From NCBI GenBank assembly GCA_002794775.1, contig NBAY01000080.1:62001-126000 (forward strand): DNA of 64,000 nucleotides, written 5' to 3'. The stretch comes from Porodaedalea pini (lineage: Eukaryota > Basidiomycota > Agaricomycetes > Hymenochaetales > Hymenochaetaceae). The position numbers were made by a program, and so were the translations under genes. Below, piece by piece: positions 21,431 to 32,846 of the stretch; position 1 is the first letter of the stretch, and each line of letters begins with the position of its first letter. A model generated the notes under the pieces. That model ran no database searches. It saw only the letters and a program-made list of their open reading frames with translations, and was not told where the DNA came from.

Positions 21431-22017
21431 ATGTACCCGTCCGGATGAAGGTTGCAGTCTGAGAAGTGGATATGTATTCAAGGAGAAAGAAATGGAGGAT
21501 CAGTATTTATCCTCTGAAGACATCGCGCTGTATCAATGTATCAATTTTCTCTAAAGCTTGTCCTTTGTACCAGTGTTACAGGTACCTGATATATAGGACT
21601 GATATGTGAAAGCTTGAAAGGGTGAGACTTTCTCACGTGATGTTGTAAAGGACGATCAGACGAGCGCTAAGCGCCTTCTTGTATCTCACTGAACCGATAG
21701 GACTCTTGCTATTGTGAAGACTGGCTTGGGTGCTTCCTCAGATAGCATATACATCCCATAGAGCCGGTTTGCTGCCTTAAGCCTGCGACTTTCGTCCTCG
21801 CTGAGTCTTAAACTCTCTAGAGCCTCGAGTCTCGACCCCCCCTCCTTCCGATTGTACATCCGAAGGAATCATACTTCTCATACCAATTCAAGTTTGAAAT
21901 AGCTTAGGTCGATATATGCGCTTATTGTTTTAATCTTACATTTCATCTGACCCTCCACGATCCACCAAAGCTCTCTCAAAGTACCTGGTAGTGACAAACC
22001 GCCTAGAAGGGAATGCG
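21431..22017. other. intergenic region
   Basis: About 590 bp holding the 3' end of the aminopeptidase and the promoter of the DUF7918-like gene. It contains a short CT-rich tract at about 21830-21850. No gene seen. Confidence 0.4.
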
Positions 22018-23265
22018 ATGCCGATCTGGAGAAACCACGAAGTTTGGATTGAAACAGATGGAAAACGATACGAAGAATACGAGGTCAAGGTTGAGGGTAA
22101 TGTGGTTACCTGTCACATCGCTAGCCAAGCCGGAAAGGTATACATTTATTCGGTATATTCTGTCTAGTCACTAAGCTTTGTCCGCTTCAGATCTTCCAAA
22201 TTAATTGGAGAAACCATGATGTTCCGTTGCTCATAACCAGCTGTATTTACGTACAGTTGGACGGGAAGGTCCTGGACAATTTCATCTCGCGTTACGAGCT
22301 AGGACGCAACACGGGTACTTCTGAAGGATACTGGCTTGATGCTAGGTCTTTCAAGCCATACAAGTTCTCGAATGTCGAACTCACAGGTGACCCGCGATTT
22401 GTTGACCACGACGCAACAAACCACTGATTTTTGCTCAACATGGTAGCTGATGGTGGGGTTTCAGCTGCTTCAAATGATATGGGAACTATCATTGTTACTA
22501 TCAATCGCGTGGTGGTTACATCTGAGTCTAGAGAGTATATACCTTATACGCTCCCGAACGACCTTCGAATGCCGCTCAACGAGCGTTCAAAGAAGATGGG
22601 TACCCACAAAGTGGAGTGAGTGTTTATATCACGACATCAGCCAAGAGAAAAAAAAGCTAAATTAAACAAAGTGTGGATGATAATGTGCAGAATGAGGTGA
22701 TACCGCGGACTTCGGTCAGATCAAGGCCGTACGCCAATGACGTCGGTCCGTATGTGACTTTCCGCTTTGTCTACCGTCCTAAAGGTGAGAAGCGATTCGA
22801 TTGTTTTTGGCAGTTTGTGTCAAACTCGTATCAAGATATTCTTCAAGCCCTCGAGATTACACCTGTTGCCCGGGTCGAGAGAAACAAACGCATGCGCCCT
22901 CCTTCACCTGCTGCAGGACCTTCCAGTGCTCAAAACGAGCGCAGACCGAATGCCAAGAGACGCTTATCTGGGCTTAAGATCGAGCCAGATGTGATTGACC
23001 TTTCCGATGATGACGAAGCGGAACGATCATTGCTAGTAAGTGACTAGCTATATTAGCCTTGTTCTTTCTTTCCCTTTAATAAATGTTTTCATAGGCACAG
23101 CAGGCCGACGTTGCTCGTAAACTCGAAGAATTGAAGAAACGAAAGACTGGTGGGGTTGCAAAGGTGAAACGGGAGGTGAAAACAGAGAGCGTTACGAGTC
23201 GTGGGGTGGATCTCACTCAGTTTGTCCTTGATGACAATGGTGCAATTGATTTGACTCTCGACTAG
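22018..23265 (+). CDS. DUF7918-like protein with SUMO-type motifs
   Basis: Six exons joined at clear GT-AG sites (first 22018-22137, second from 22191, last ending TTLD-stop at 23265). The N-terminal ~210 residues form a beta-rich domain typical of an Agaricomycete-expanded family (MPIWRNHEVWIETDG, VTCHIASQAGKIF, TFRFVYRPKDILQALEI). I assign DUF7918 from memory of this pattern. The tail is disordered and charged. It contains LKIEPDVIDLSDDDEAE, where VIDLSDDDE is a textbook SUMO-interacting motif, and LKIE, VKRE and VKTE each fit the sumoylation consensus (hydrophobic-K-x-E). A second IDLTLD-type motif ends the protein. Likely nuclear. Function unknown. Confidence 0.85.
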
Positions 23266-23566
23266 TTTCCTGTAGTACTTATTTCTTCTTCTTCCCTCCT
23301 CTTTTAATCACGTTTCAGTTTGTATTGCCTTCTCCTGTTGCTATGGATTAACATACTGTCTATTATTATAGGTATTATTTTGTTACTTACTCAGGCAAAG
23401 TTCGGATTCTACTTAATATTAATAATTATAATTTGCTCCTCGACAGGCGATCTTTAGTCACGTGCTCATATGAAAGTCGGGCACCGTGAAGATCGGCGTG
23501 CTTGTCGCTTTACACAGCGAAGACGATGTTGGTCTCAGACTCTCAATACTCGCTCATTATTTTATA

Positions 23567-25198
23567 ATGCGCGTCTCCGTCCCGACCATTCCAAAAAACC
23601 TTCTTGCTCCTGGCTCATCGACACCGAGTATTACACCGGCTGCTGCGGTTGAGCGCATTGCGGCGTTCCTCGCTCCTGGAAACGTTGCTGTGCTGAGTGG
23701 TGCGGGCGTCAGCGTTGACTCGGGTATCCGTGCATACAGGGGAAAGGATGGCAGGTATATGAATCCGAATTACAAGTAAGTGACATAGATGATCAGGAGT
23801 GACTTGGGCCGAAGTTGACTGATTGTTAGACCTATCCTTGTCAGTAGTCTGCATAATTGCTCATTCGAATTATGAACATGTCTCCAAATTCAATAGTACC
23901 ATGAACTGGTAGACGAGTCAGAGAAGGGACATGCTTTCAGGCAGCGGTATTGGTAAGCATTCGTCTGACGTTTGATATTTCTTTGCTGTTGACATTCGAG
24001 TTTGAACAGGCTACGATCATATCTGGGGTACCCTCCAGTTCGGGACGCTCTCCCAAATACAACGCACTACGCCATTGCAGCTCTTCAATATACATCCCAC
24101 ATCTCCTGTCTCGTTACCCAAAACGTTGATGGACTGCATAACAAAACCATCTCATCTCTGTGGTCGTCATCCGAGATCTCGTCTCGCATATTGGAATTAC
24201 ACGGAACTTTACACGTGCGCCCATAATTGTCATTCGCGTGAGTTGCTGATGCAAAGAACTGATGCAAAGAATAAATGAAGAAAGTCAGCTGCAAGTACGG
24301 ACATGTTATAGATCGCAATTTATTTCAAGAATGGCTGGCGAGCGCAAATCCTCGCTGGGCTGAATTTATAGACGACTTAGAACGCACTGGCCAAAAACTC
24401 AGGACCAACCCAGATGGGGATGTGAGCATCAACTTTCTCGTTCGTTTTACTGGCATTGCTGACTATAAAATGGCTTCATAAAGGTAGCAATCGAAGGAGC
24501 CTCGTACGACGACTTTGTCGTACCTAATTGCCCTGCGTGTCTCCGAGAAAATAGAAGAGAAAATATGGTCCGTGATCTCTTCCATTTTTTCACACTGATT
24601 GGAACACTGAGCCTTATATTTCAGCACAAACCACATCTTATTTTCTTTGGCGAATCGATACCCAAAGAAGTGAAGCACAAATCGTAAGGATAAATGGCAA
24701 ATTTGGATTTTGGCACAATGTCTTCACTATTCTATTGTAGATTTGAGGCGGTGGAACTGGCCGATCGGTTTTTCATTGTTGGCACTACGCTGGCAACATA
24801 TTCTGCCTTCAGGTACGGCCTAAATGTTCAAACGGTTGTATCATTCTGTGACGCCATTTTATATCTTGGTGAAGGTTATTGAAACATGCCATCGAGCTCG
24901 GAAAACCAGTGCTGATGCTTAATTTGGGCCCGACACGTGCAGACACGTTGACGCCACGTATTGAGAAGATCGAGCTTCGGACGGGTGCCGTCTTGCGAGA
25001 TGTAGTTCGGATGCTGACGTGCGTCTGTCGCGATGTTTTCGCTCTCTATCTGCTCATCATTCGATCTGACTTATTGGGCTTCTCTTTCTCAGTGGACCAA
25101 AAGCAACTGAAGACCCTATTCTCACGAAATTTCTTTCCAGTGGAATCGTCAAACCTCCATTGGAGGAGGATGATAGAGCGCCGAGGGCGGCTGGGTGA
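23567..25198 (+). CDS. sirtuin (SIR2-family NAD-dependent deacylase)
   Basis: NAD-dependent protein deacylase. The start at 23567 reads MRVSVPTIPKNLLAPGSS, possibly a mitochondrial targeting segment as in SIRT4-like proteins. The NAD site GAGVSVDSGIRAYRGKDGRY is followed by small exons (PIL, YHELVDESEKGHAFRQRYW). Then come TQNVDGLHNK and the catalytic histidine in LELHGTLH. An intron at 24215-24280 joins HGTLH to KVSCKYGHVIDRN. The second zinc pair is PNCPACLRE. HLIFFGESIPKEVK, FIVGTTLATYSAFRLL and a C-terminal PPLEEDDRAPRAAG end the protein. The first zinc pair is Cys-x-x-x-His rather than Cys-x-x-Cys. About 390 residues. Substrate and location are not shown by the sequence. Confidence 0.9.
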
Positions 25199-25299
25199 TC
25201 GAGTTTGCTTTTTGTCATGTTTGCCTGGTTGCTCTATATGGTCTAGCTAGATTCTATAGCATTTATCACACTAATACGAATGATGAACTTAACACCTCT

Positions 25300-26281
25300 T
25301 CAAGCCTTTTTCAAAAGGTCGTCTACAAAGGTCGCAAAAGAGTCTTGTAGTTCATTTGGAGGATGTTGGTCTTTTCTGTTCTCGTCTCCTTGTCGATACT
25401 TCCCTGTCTTCACTGTAGCGGTAGATAAGCTTTCAAGTGCACATAAGGATGAAGTAGCGAAATACGACGAACCCAGGACACGCCACAAGCCGAGCTCTAC
25501 AGCAGCTCCGCCTAGATCGGATTCGATATCGTCACCGACCACGGCTATGTCTCCGTTGGCTGGATCTCGGTTCGGAATGCTGGCAAGTACACGTTCGAAG
25601 AACGCTCTATTTGGCTTTCCAACCGTCTCAGCGTGCAGACTCCCACCCACCGCGTCTTCAAGTGCCGTGACAAACGGGCCTGGGCCGAGGGACAGCTCGC
25701 CATCGGATGTGCGGACGTACTTGGCTCTGTGAGTAGTAATCAAAGGGGCCCTTGGTTGGGCAGTGTCACTTGGATTGCCACTGGACGCCAAGATGCGGAA
25801 AGCTTTGTTGAGACTGTCGTAATTAAAGTGGGCTGGCGAGAGCCCGATGACAACTGAGTCGTACTCTGAGTGATGGCCTTCGGAGGATTCGCCGATGAAT
25901 TCTGGGAACTCTTCCATTGCAGATTCAGATAAAAGAAAGTAAGGCCTGTCGTTGCGAGTGAATCACCGGCTATTCTCGCGATACTTTGTGAAATTTAATC
26001 AAAAGAAAGACTGACTTTCGTAGGTTCTTTAACTTGACGACGTCCTTCAATGCTCCGAGGCTCGTCCAGAGTTCGCCTTCCTTGACCTCAAATCCCATAC
26101 TGATGAGCCTTGCACGGAGGGCAGCAGTGCTCTCTTTGCTAGTATTGCTGCAAAATCGAATGATGGTTCCCGCTTCCCTGACGCGTTTGAGGGCATCGGC
26201 CGCAGAGGACGTGGGATTGCTCCCGATATGTAGTGTACCGGATAGGTCGACAAGTAGAGCGCGTATCACGGGTCGAGACAT
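25300..26281 (-). CDS. HAD-superfamily phosphatase, HDHD2-like
   Basis: Three exons (26281-26016, 25945-25473, 25412-25300) give 283 residues. Motif I is LLVDLSGTLHIG, where the first Asp is the nucleophile and Ser replaces the usual second Asp spacing residue. Motif II is FCSNTSKES. A C2-type cap region contains RKPYFLLSESAMEEF. Motif III Lys is in VGKPNRAFFERVL. Motif IV is AVVGDDIESDLGGA. The last exon has VKTGKYRQGDE, characteristic of the HDHD2/LHPP group. Start 26281 was preferred because its context matches the family; an upstream in-frame ATG at 26296 adds five residues. It probably dephosphorylates small metabolites or phospho-amino acids in the cytosol; the substrate is unknown. Confidence 0.9.
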
Positions 26282-26296
26282 CCCTGTAGTTACCAC

Positions 26297-27353
26297 TTTC
26301 TCGCTTGTTGCTGATCAACATGATGTTTAGCAATGGTGTTGGAGCCAAATATTTATGAGCACGGGCGACGCGTCAATCACGTGGGGCATAACTCATGCGA
26401 AATTTGTTAAGTACTTATTTACATGCGCGGAATCCTCTATTTCCAACTTCCAAGCTAATATCTGCTGCTACGTGTCCTACCTTCTGGCTTACTCAAGGAG
26501 GACTTGTGCTTGGGAAACTCTTGTGAACCTGTGCTTGTCACAGAAATGCGATTCGCACCGTCGAGTCACCGATCATCAGGCTCACCGCTCCCCGCAGTTT
26601 TGCTAGATCATCCAGGCCCCCCGCAGTTCACCGATTCCTTTCGTCTATTTGTGTCTTTTCTCATGGTCATGGGCACAGCTTGTTGGAGATGCTAGGCCAC
26701 AGCATACTCTGAAAGACAGAAAAATCATGACAAAGATTGATTGACATGCCGCGAACGATTGCTTTGCACTCCGACTCGGACTTGGAGTATTGAAACTGGT
26801 CGGTGCCGTTGATATTGCTCAATGCAGTGAGTCTGAGCTTAACCTCTCATATGCAAATTATTTGTAACAATATTATATCCTTCTTTTCTTGTAGATTGAT
26901 TATCACGTCTAGTTCCGCTTCGATTGAATCACAAGCATCGTTTTATTGAGTGCAGAAAAGTCTGTAACGGGTCTCGGAGACTCCGATCACAACGCTATCC
27001 TCTCTATACCCTGCCTAGTCAATGCAGATCGACTTCGCACGAGTCGTCGGGTGCGTGAGACGCACTAATTTAATACATCATGTATAGCATCGCTTCACTG
27101 TGTCTGTGTTTCAAAACCGTGGAGACATTGTAAGACAGAATATTGTGCGCCGGCTGTTCTGAACTGATCGCAGTCTGTCGTTCGCACACGGAGAGGCGGC
27201 GCCCTTCTGCTATGTGTCACGGCAAAGATGGACAAAGCGAGAATATAAAGGTCGTCAGTTGAGACGACAGGACTCCACAGCCTGGTCCTCCTCAAGACTC
27301 TGCAGTTCATTCGTTTCAACGTTGTACCCCCCTCTTAAACAAAGTTTATCATA
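26297..27353. other. intergenic region with TATA box of the next gene
   Basis: No conserved gene. A TATAAAG box at 27244-27250 lies about 104 bp before the next start codon, followed by a CA/TC-rich leader. Confidence 0.45.
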
Positions 27354-28095
27354 ATGTTCTCCTCGCAACTCGTTGTATTGGTCGTTGTTGCTGCCGCCCA
27401 TGCCATTCCGGTAAGCAGTTGCTCGCCAGCATTGTCTACTAAATTTACTGACCTCAGTTCAGGCCCCGCAGATTGCCACAACGTCCACCGTTGATGTCAG
27501 TAGTACTCTGAGCATCGCTACTTCGACTTTCAGTGAATCGACGAGCACTGCGAGCACTGTCCCAGTTGTTAGCTCGTCTACCGTCATCGCGGACAGCTCG
27601 ATTGTGTCGGCCACCTCGGTTGCTTCCAGCGCATTTACCTTCATCACGGACAGTTCGATCGTATCAGCTCACCCTCACCCGTCCTCCGTGCCAGTCTTCA
27701 GCGGAGTCCACAGCGTCATTACGATCACCGAAACGGTTACGCCAGATTATACCTGCGTGATTTTGCCTGTCTACAGCAGCGCTGAACCACCCGTCTTTAC
27801 CACGGCTACAGGTTCTTTAACTACCATCCTTCCCAGTGCGACCTCAGCTGCCTCCGGATTTAGCTCCGCAGAGCCCTCGACCGTCACATTCTCCGGCTCC
27901 GACCCGCTCCCGACCACTACGTCCGCATTTGGCAGCGGGTCGGCATTCTCTACCTCGTTCGTTACCAGTTCCGTCGAGGCTTCGGGCTCTACCCTTTTTA
28001 CTTCCATTCCGAGCGTAATTAGCTCCTCCGTTGTTACGTCTTCGTTCAGCGACGTGTCCGCATCTGCCGCGTCCACTTCTGCGACTAGCTTCTGA
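27354..28095 (+). CDS. secreted Ser/Thr-rich protein
   Basis: Exon 1 (27354-27410) is MFSSQLVVLVVVAAAHAIP, a signal peptide that ends at the intron. Exon 2 (27463-28095) gives a mature region of about 210 residues made up largely of Ser, Thr, Val and Ala. A short repeat occurs twice (VIADSSIVSATSV and FITDSSIVSAHPH). A middle segment GVHSVITITETVTPDYTCVI contains the only Cys. It ends STSATSF with no obvious hydrophobic GPI tail. Heavy O-mannosylation and a cell-wall or extracellular location are likely from composition. The TATA box suggests regulated or strong expression. No enzymatic domain. Confidence 0.8.
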
Positions 28096-28936
28096 TCACG
28101 CTTGATTGGGGCGCTGAGAGTCGTTGGAATCACGATGTAGGGATTGGAGTGAGACGGGCGGCTTTTGGGCCAGATAATATGTGGTTTCTTTATGGACAGG
28201 TAGTTTTCTTCATGTGTCACTCCTTCGTTACATGAAATTAATACCTAAGGAAATAAATTCTTCGTTGCTTTCATTCGTCGGCAAATTCGCACATAAAGAT
28301 TGCCTCGAGCTAAGTAAATGCTGCGCAAAGCACTAATGCTACTAGTTTTACCACCTCGATCAAGGCCTCTGGTATTATCCCTCTCACAGCTTATCCATAG
28401 GCAGAGTCTCCTCATTAAGCATCGCTTCCTCTCCGATGCATCTGTCTTTGTCTTAAGTACTTTATTTGTCTATCGAATGATGACGAATAGTCAACACCTA
28501 GAATAGTTGGCGAGTCTCGGAGGCATGCAGTTTTTGTGAGGCATACTTTATAACCTGGACACAAGATACTTTCTCGTGGATATTTACCTGAACATTCCCT
28601 CCGATTGGGACACTTCTCTTCATCTGCTACTCGGCCGATAGGTTACATATGACATCAATGCTCAGGGAAAGTAAGCTACAACAGATTAGTAAGAAATGAT
28701 TAATGCTCCTCTCTCAATCAAAACAAAAACACTCGGGTATGAAAGCATTGACATCTAAAGACTAGACATCTCCGCTATTAAGTGAGCATAGACAACCCCA
28801 AAGCAATGAGTGATGAGAGGGGTGTGGAGTTCCAGCCATACAAAAATCCTACATGATCCAAGCCGCCCGATCAAGAAAACACCCGAGAGAAATAGAATAA
28901 ATCTGACCATTGCCCATAGATAGGCGTGATTCGCCG
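28096..28936. other. intergenic region between convergent genes
   Basis: This is the 3' flank of the Ser/Thr-rich protein and of the GH16 gene, which converge here. Only short random ORFs are seen. Confidence 0.4.
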
Positions 28937-30440
28937 TTACCAGATATAGAGGTACACACAGAAAAGTTCAACCGCAAGCACGACCAGATGGGACGACGGA
29001 ACGCGTGACCACGAGTAAGAAGCACCACTACTGCTCCCCTGACCTGTAGCTGTACTGGAGGCAGTAGAAACGATCGCTGTCGATGCAGCTCCCCCACCCG
29101 ATGCGGAGGACGACGAAGTCGTACTATTTGACTGCTCGAAAACTTTGATATACGATATTTCAAAGTACGCGTTGTCGTAGTTCGACGGAATTTGTACGAG
29201 GTCGAGGCAATTTCCGCTACACGTCTGCTGATATACGCTCGTTTGCCCTGCGAAGTTCCCGCAGATCGTGGTATCGAGAATGAGCGTCTGTGGCTTGACG
29301 AACGTATCCAAATCGCAGCTGCTCGTAGGGTACGCCGCGGTCGGTAGGCCCCAACCATCGGGATTCGGCGCATCCGTGGGAAGGTCCGCAGGTACGGACC
29401 CGCGCGGGAAGAACCACACGAAGATGCCCGACGTGTTCCAGTTGAGCGCGTACACTCCTCCACCAGCCTGTGCGAAGCTTTGGCCGTAGGAGGCGCCTGG
29501 GACCTGCACGATGCAGCCTTGGTTGAAGTTTGTCTGATTGAAGCAGTCGGTTGAGACAAGCGTGCCGGTTTCGATGCTGCTCGAAACAGAAGCGTTCGGG
29601 TGCGTACAACCATCGAGAGTGTGCAGAGATATTTTGTTCTGCGCTTGCATGTTTACCTGGCGGTGTGATTGAGAATGAGCAGCGAAGCCTCTGTTTCGTG
29701 AACAAAAACTTACGCCTTCAATGATGTCAATTTCTCCATCGTCTGGCCAAGCAGGACCTTGACTCCAAAATGCGGGCCATACTATTAATTGGGAGGATCA
29801 GAGAAGAGTACGTCGGTGTTAAACGGCATAGCATACCTGAGCACTGGAAAAGAAACTCAAAATAAGATACGATCACAAAACATAAACGTATTCTGACATA
29901 CCCCGTACGGCAAATGGGTAGCATCAAATAGAACAAGATTGCCACTCGATATCGTATACGAGCTAAGAAGCTTGATGCTCGGACGACCGAAAGTCGAGTC
30001 ATTCCTTCCGTCAGTCGTGTTATCGACCTTGATGACGTAGTTCCCCGCTGAGTTGAGGAATGTAAGCTAAGTTTGCAAAAGTTAATGTATTAAATTCGCA
30101 AGAAACCGCATAGTAGGTGTGACTCATATTCTGACCTGCTCCTGCTGTGCCTGATCTTGTGTTTGGAAAAGAACGTTGCCGGTGTTGTTCACGTCAATGC
30201 CATTGTAGAAGATCCAGTTATTCAGGCTGGAAGAAGACAATGACGTGAGTGCCCTTCTTGCAATTCATCTGTACAATGACCTCGACTTCGAACCCTTCAT
30301 AATTCGAAGGCTTCCGGTGAAGTAACTCACAAATTTACACCCGAATGGTTCTGTATGAGCTGAAAAGATGCGTCCACCACTGTGGCCTGAAAGCTCGCAA
30401 GAGCGATGGCAGCGACGCCTGCCGCACCAACAGAAAGCAT
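28937..30440 (-). CDS. GH16 endo-beta-1,3(4)-glucanase-like protein
   Basis: Glycoside hydrolase family 16 enzymes cut beta-1,3 or mixed glucans of cell walls. The start at 30440 reads MLSVGAAGVAAIALASFQATVVDASF, a signal peptide. Further exons carry LNNWIFYNGIDVNNTGN, FGRPSIKLLSSYTIS and LVLFDATHLPYG. The catalytic exon has WPAFWSQGPAWPDDGEIDIIEG, which holds the ExDxxE catalytic motif, before an intron near 29712. The C-terminal exon (to 28937) contains WNTSGIFVWFFPRG, DLDTFVKPQ, YFEISYIKVFEQ, a Ser/Thr-rich linker and a hydrophobic tail (SSHLVVLAVELFCVYLYIW) that may be a membrane or GPI anchor. The domain order matches basidiomycete GH16 wall-remodelling enzymes. Exact internal exon ends were not all fixed. 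Confidence 0.9.
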
Positions 30441-30960
30441 CGAGAAAAACCTGAAACTCAAGGCAGCCTAAGAGTCGATGGACAAGAGTCAGTTGGGGAA
30501 TGCGAGGTCCGCAACCAACGTTTTTGTTACACGCACCACGCGGCGAGTTCATGCCCGCAATTTCCTCAGGGGCCGGTGATCCGCCATCAGCGCGTTGATG
30601 GACGCTTTAATAGTAACACCGATTCCGCCATTTAAGGCTCTTTGCAGCCATGCTATCGATCAGAAAATGAGATGCCGCTTTTGATGATTCAAGATGCACT
30701 GGCCACATGGGATGAAGAATTAGGTTAAAATTTGCCACGTGCACGTGCTTTTCTCTTTTGAGACCGTGGCAGTGCTATAGCTTGCCACGCGTCTCCAAAG
30801 TCACGATACTCTCATCTCAAGCTATATCTATCGTATATTCCTCTTCAGCTTCAACATCGTCAGACAAGTCGACCAGACTCACTCGGGATCTTCGAATTTA
30901 AACTTGAGCTACTTGCTTCTACCACTTCACTGTCGTTAGGAAGCCAATGTCGACCCTTCC
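30441..30960. other. intergenic region
   Basis: This is the shared upstream region of the GH16 gene (minus) and the 30961 ORF (plus). No gene of its own. AT-rich stretches near 30720 and 30820. Confidence 0.35.
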
Positions 30961-31608
30961 ATGCATCATTTTTCATGGCCTCCAGTACGCGAAAATCATT
31001 ACAGCAATTGGGACAATGTGAAGAGGTTTGCAGCTTGGATCGTGGCTGAACGGACTGATGAGCGCTTTGAGCCTTTTTTACTAAAAGCTCAATGTGTCAC
31101 TGAAGAAGCACTTGTGCCCAAGAAACTGCCAGATTTAGAGCTGCATGATGTCCAGGTAAGCATGTTCGTGCTATGTTGGCTATTGGCTATTTCAACCCAT
31201 GTACATCTTTTCTGCACTTTGGTTTGTATACTGTATGTACTCAGTACAAACCAGTTGAGAGCTCCCTGCAAGATGCGCCTGCACCTGCCGATAAGCCGTC
31301 AATCAAGTTCATTCAAATGCCGTCCCTTTTGTCGTTGCTTCTACGCTCAAAGAGTAATAGCAATATCGCAAGCAACCCAAGGTAGGCACACGGAACCCGA
31401 TCAGTCATCAGCAGATATTATCGGCCAGATCTATCATGTCTTCGAAACTTTGCAAGCCCACGTACCGATCTCGGGCGGTTCGATCAACATTGACAAGCTA
31501 CTTGGGGTTGAATCCGTTATCAAGCACAACCTCCGGAGACTCGAAGTTATCGCCGAGCAGGATGAGCACAAATACGGCAGAGGATCAAGAAAGGTTTCCA
31601 GTTCCTAA
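30961..31608 (+). CDS. hypothetical protein, two or three exons
   Basis: Not recognised. The first block (MHHFSWPPVRENHYSNWDN to LPDLELHDVQ) reads like real protein and ends at a GTAAGC donor near 31156. A second block begins YKPVESSLQDAPAPADK near 31248, and a third (ADIIGQIYHVFETLQAHV to KHNLRRLEVIAEQ) ends KVSSS at 31608. The frame stays open through the first intron, so the track of exons is uncertain. There is no signal peptide or membrane segment. It lies beside a MITE-like repeat and could be a gene remnant. Confidence 0.4.
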   Translation: MHHFSWPPVRENHYSNWDNVKRFAAWIVAERTDERFEPFLLKAQCVTEEALVPKKLPDLELHDVQVSMFVLCWLLAISTHVHLFCTLVCILYVLSTNQLRAPCKMRLHLPISRQSSSFKCRPFCRCFYAQRVIAISQATQGRHTEPDQSSADIIGQIYHVFETLQAHVPISGGSINIDKLLGVESVIKHNLRRLEVIAEQDEHKYGRGSRKVSSS

Positions 31609-32250
31609 CATTGGCTAAAAGCGCAAGTGGATGATATCGTCGATACCTAGGATGACTTGGAGATTGAGTGCGGTGCAAAAAAAAAACATCAGCCGAAGGA
31701 TTCCCTTCCCACTCAGAGGACATCTGAACATTCTGAAGCACCGCGAACTAATTCTGCAGTCCAGCCCCATCACCACCTCATCAATGGCATCTAATGCATT
31801 CCTCCATCCTTTGTGCCCACTGTGATGGTCAGATGTTTGCTTCCTGAGTATTTTTATTTCATGCTGCATACTCATTACTCTCACAGAATGAACATGTATT
31901 ACTCACCCCTAAGTTGTTTTTGCAGGCACAGTTGCAGCCTCCACCTCAGTCACATCAACCAATGTCCCAAGCACTCTAAAACATCACAGATTATAAAGAT
32001 AGGAGTGACTGGAATACCTTCACTGCAGCAATTTCTTTCTAAGCTTAGTGAATAAATACTTCTTGTATTCCTCTGCCCAAATTCAGGTTTGTCTCTGAAT
32101 TTGTACATGTACAGTATTATGTATTATGTTTTGTGATACTTGCCACAATCCAGAGGTGTTTATATAAGTCATGGGAAATCAAGGTCAAATAAAAAAAGAT
32201 ATCTTTCAAACTTCCGAGAATGTTCATCGCTTTTTGCATTAGAGTGTATT
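31609..32250. other. intergenic region
   Basis: A run of nine A at about 31679-31687 and several short random ORFs. No supported gene. Confidence 0.35.
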
Positions 32251-32562
32251 TAGAGCCTTAGCAAGGACTTTAGCAAGGATCAACATAGAGACTGCTGAAA
32301 CCCTATTTGGATACTAATATAAGCAGTTGCCGACTATGACCCACTGAACCTCCTGAATTGTATGCCTTACTCAAGATTTCATACCTTTATGACCATCAAA
32401 ATAACTGCATTTAAGAGTACATTTAATGAAATTTACTTGAGCTCTTATGCAGGAGCTGGAGGGAGGCCAAGGGCAAACTAGAGGGTTTGTGTCGGGTTCA
32501 TCGGGTTTCTATGCACCGGTTAGTCTCTCGGCTAATCCACGTCGATCCTTGCTAAGGCTCTA
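32251..32562. mobile_element. MITE candidate, 312 bp
   Basis: TAGAGCCTTAGCAAGGA at 32251-32267 is repeated as an exact reverse complement at 32546-32562 (17 of 17). The left end has a second partial copy, TTTAGCAAGGATC, directly after it. The interior lacks coding sequence. The target duplication is not clear. Confidence 0.55.
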
Positions 32563-32846
32563 CATATGCTCTATTCTTCCCGTTTCTTTCTTCTCTAACT
32601 TCAAGGGATATCTTTATCAAATAGAATCGTCTTCTACTTTGCGAACTTTACAATGTTTTATTCCTTTTCGAGTGCTACGATTCGCACGTAGTTCCACAAT
32701 ACAGCCCTTCTCAACTTCGCAATATATTGAAGGCGTGCAGCGCAGCAGCTGAGTCTAAAAGGCGAGATATATACTAAAACCTAATGGTCTAGGAATACTG
32801 GTGAACTGAATTCTTCCCACTGCTCTCAGCCCCTATCTTATCCTTC
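32563..32846. promoter_or_regulatory. MFS gene upstream region
   Basis: About 280 bp with a CT-rich leader before the start at 32847. A purine/pyrimidine-mixed AT-rich word GATATATACT lies near 32765. No ORF. Confidence 0.35.

Noticed and set aside
27771..28220. 149-aa minus-strand ORF opposite the Ser/Thr-rich secreted protein
   Set aside because: It is the antisense shadow of a biased coding sequence; the plus strand has a signal peptide, intron and TATA box.
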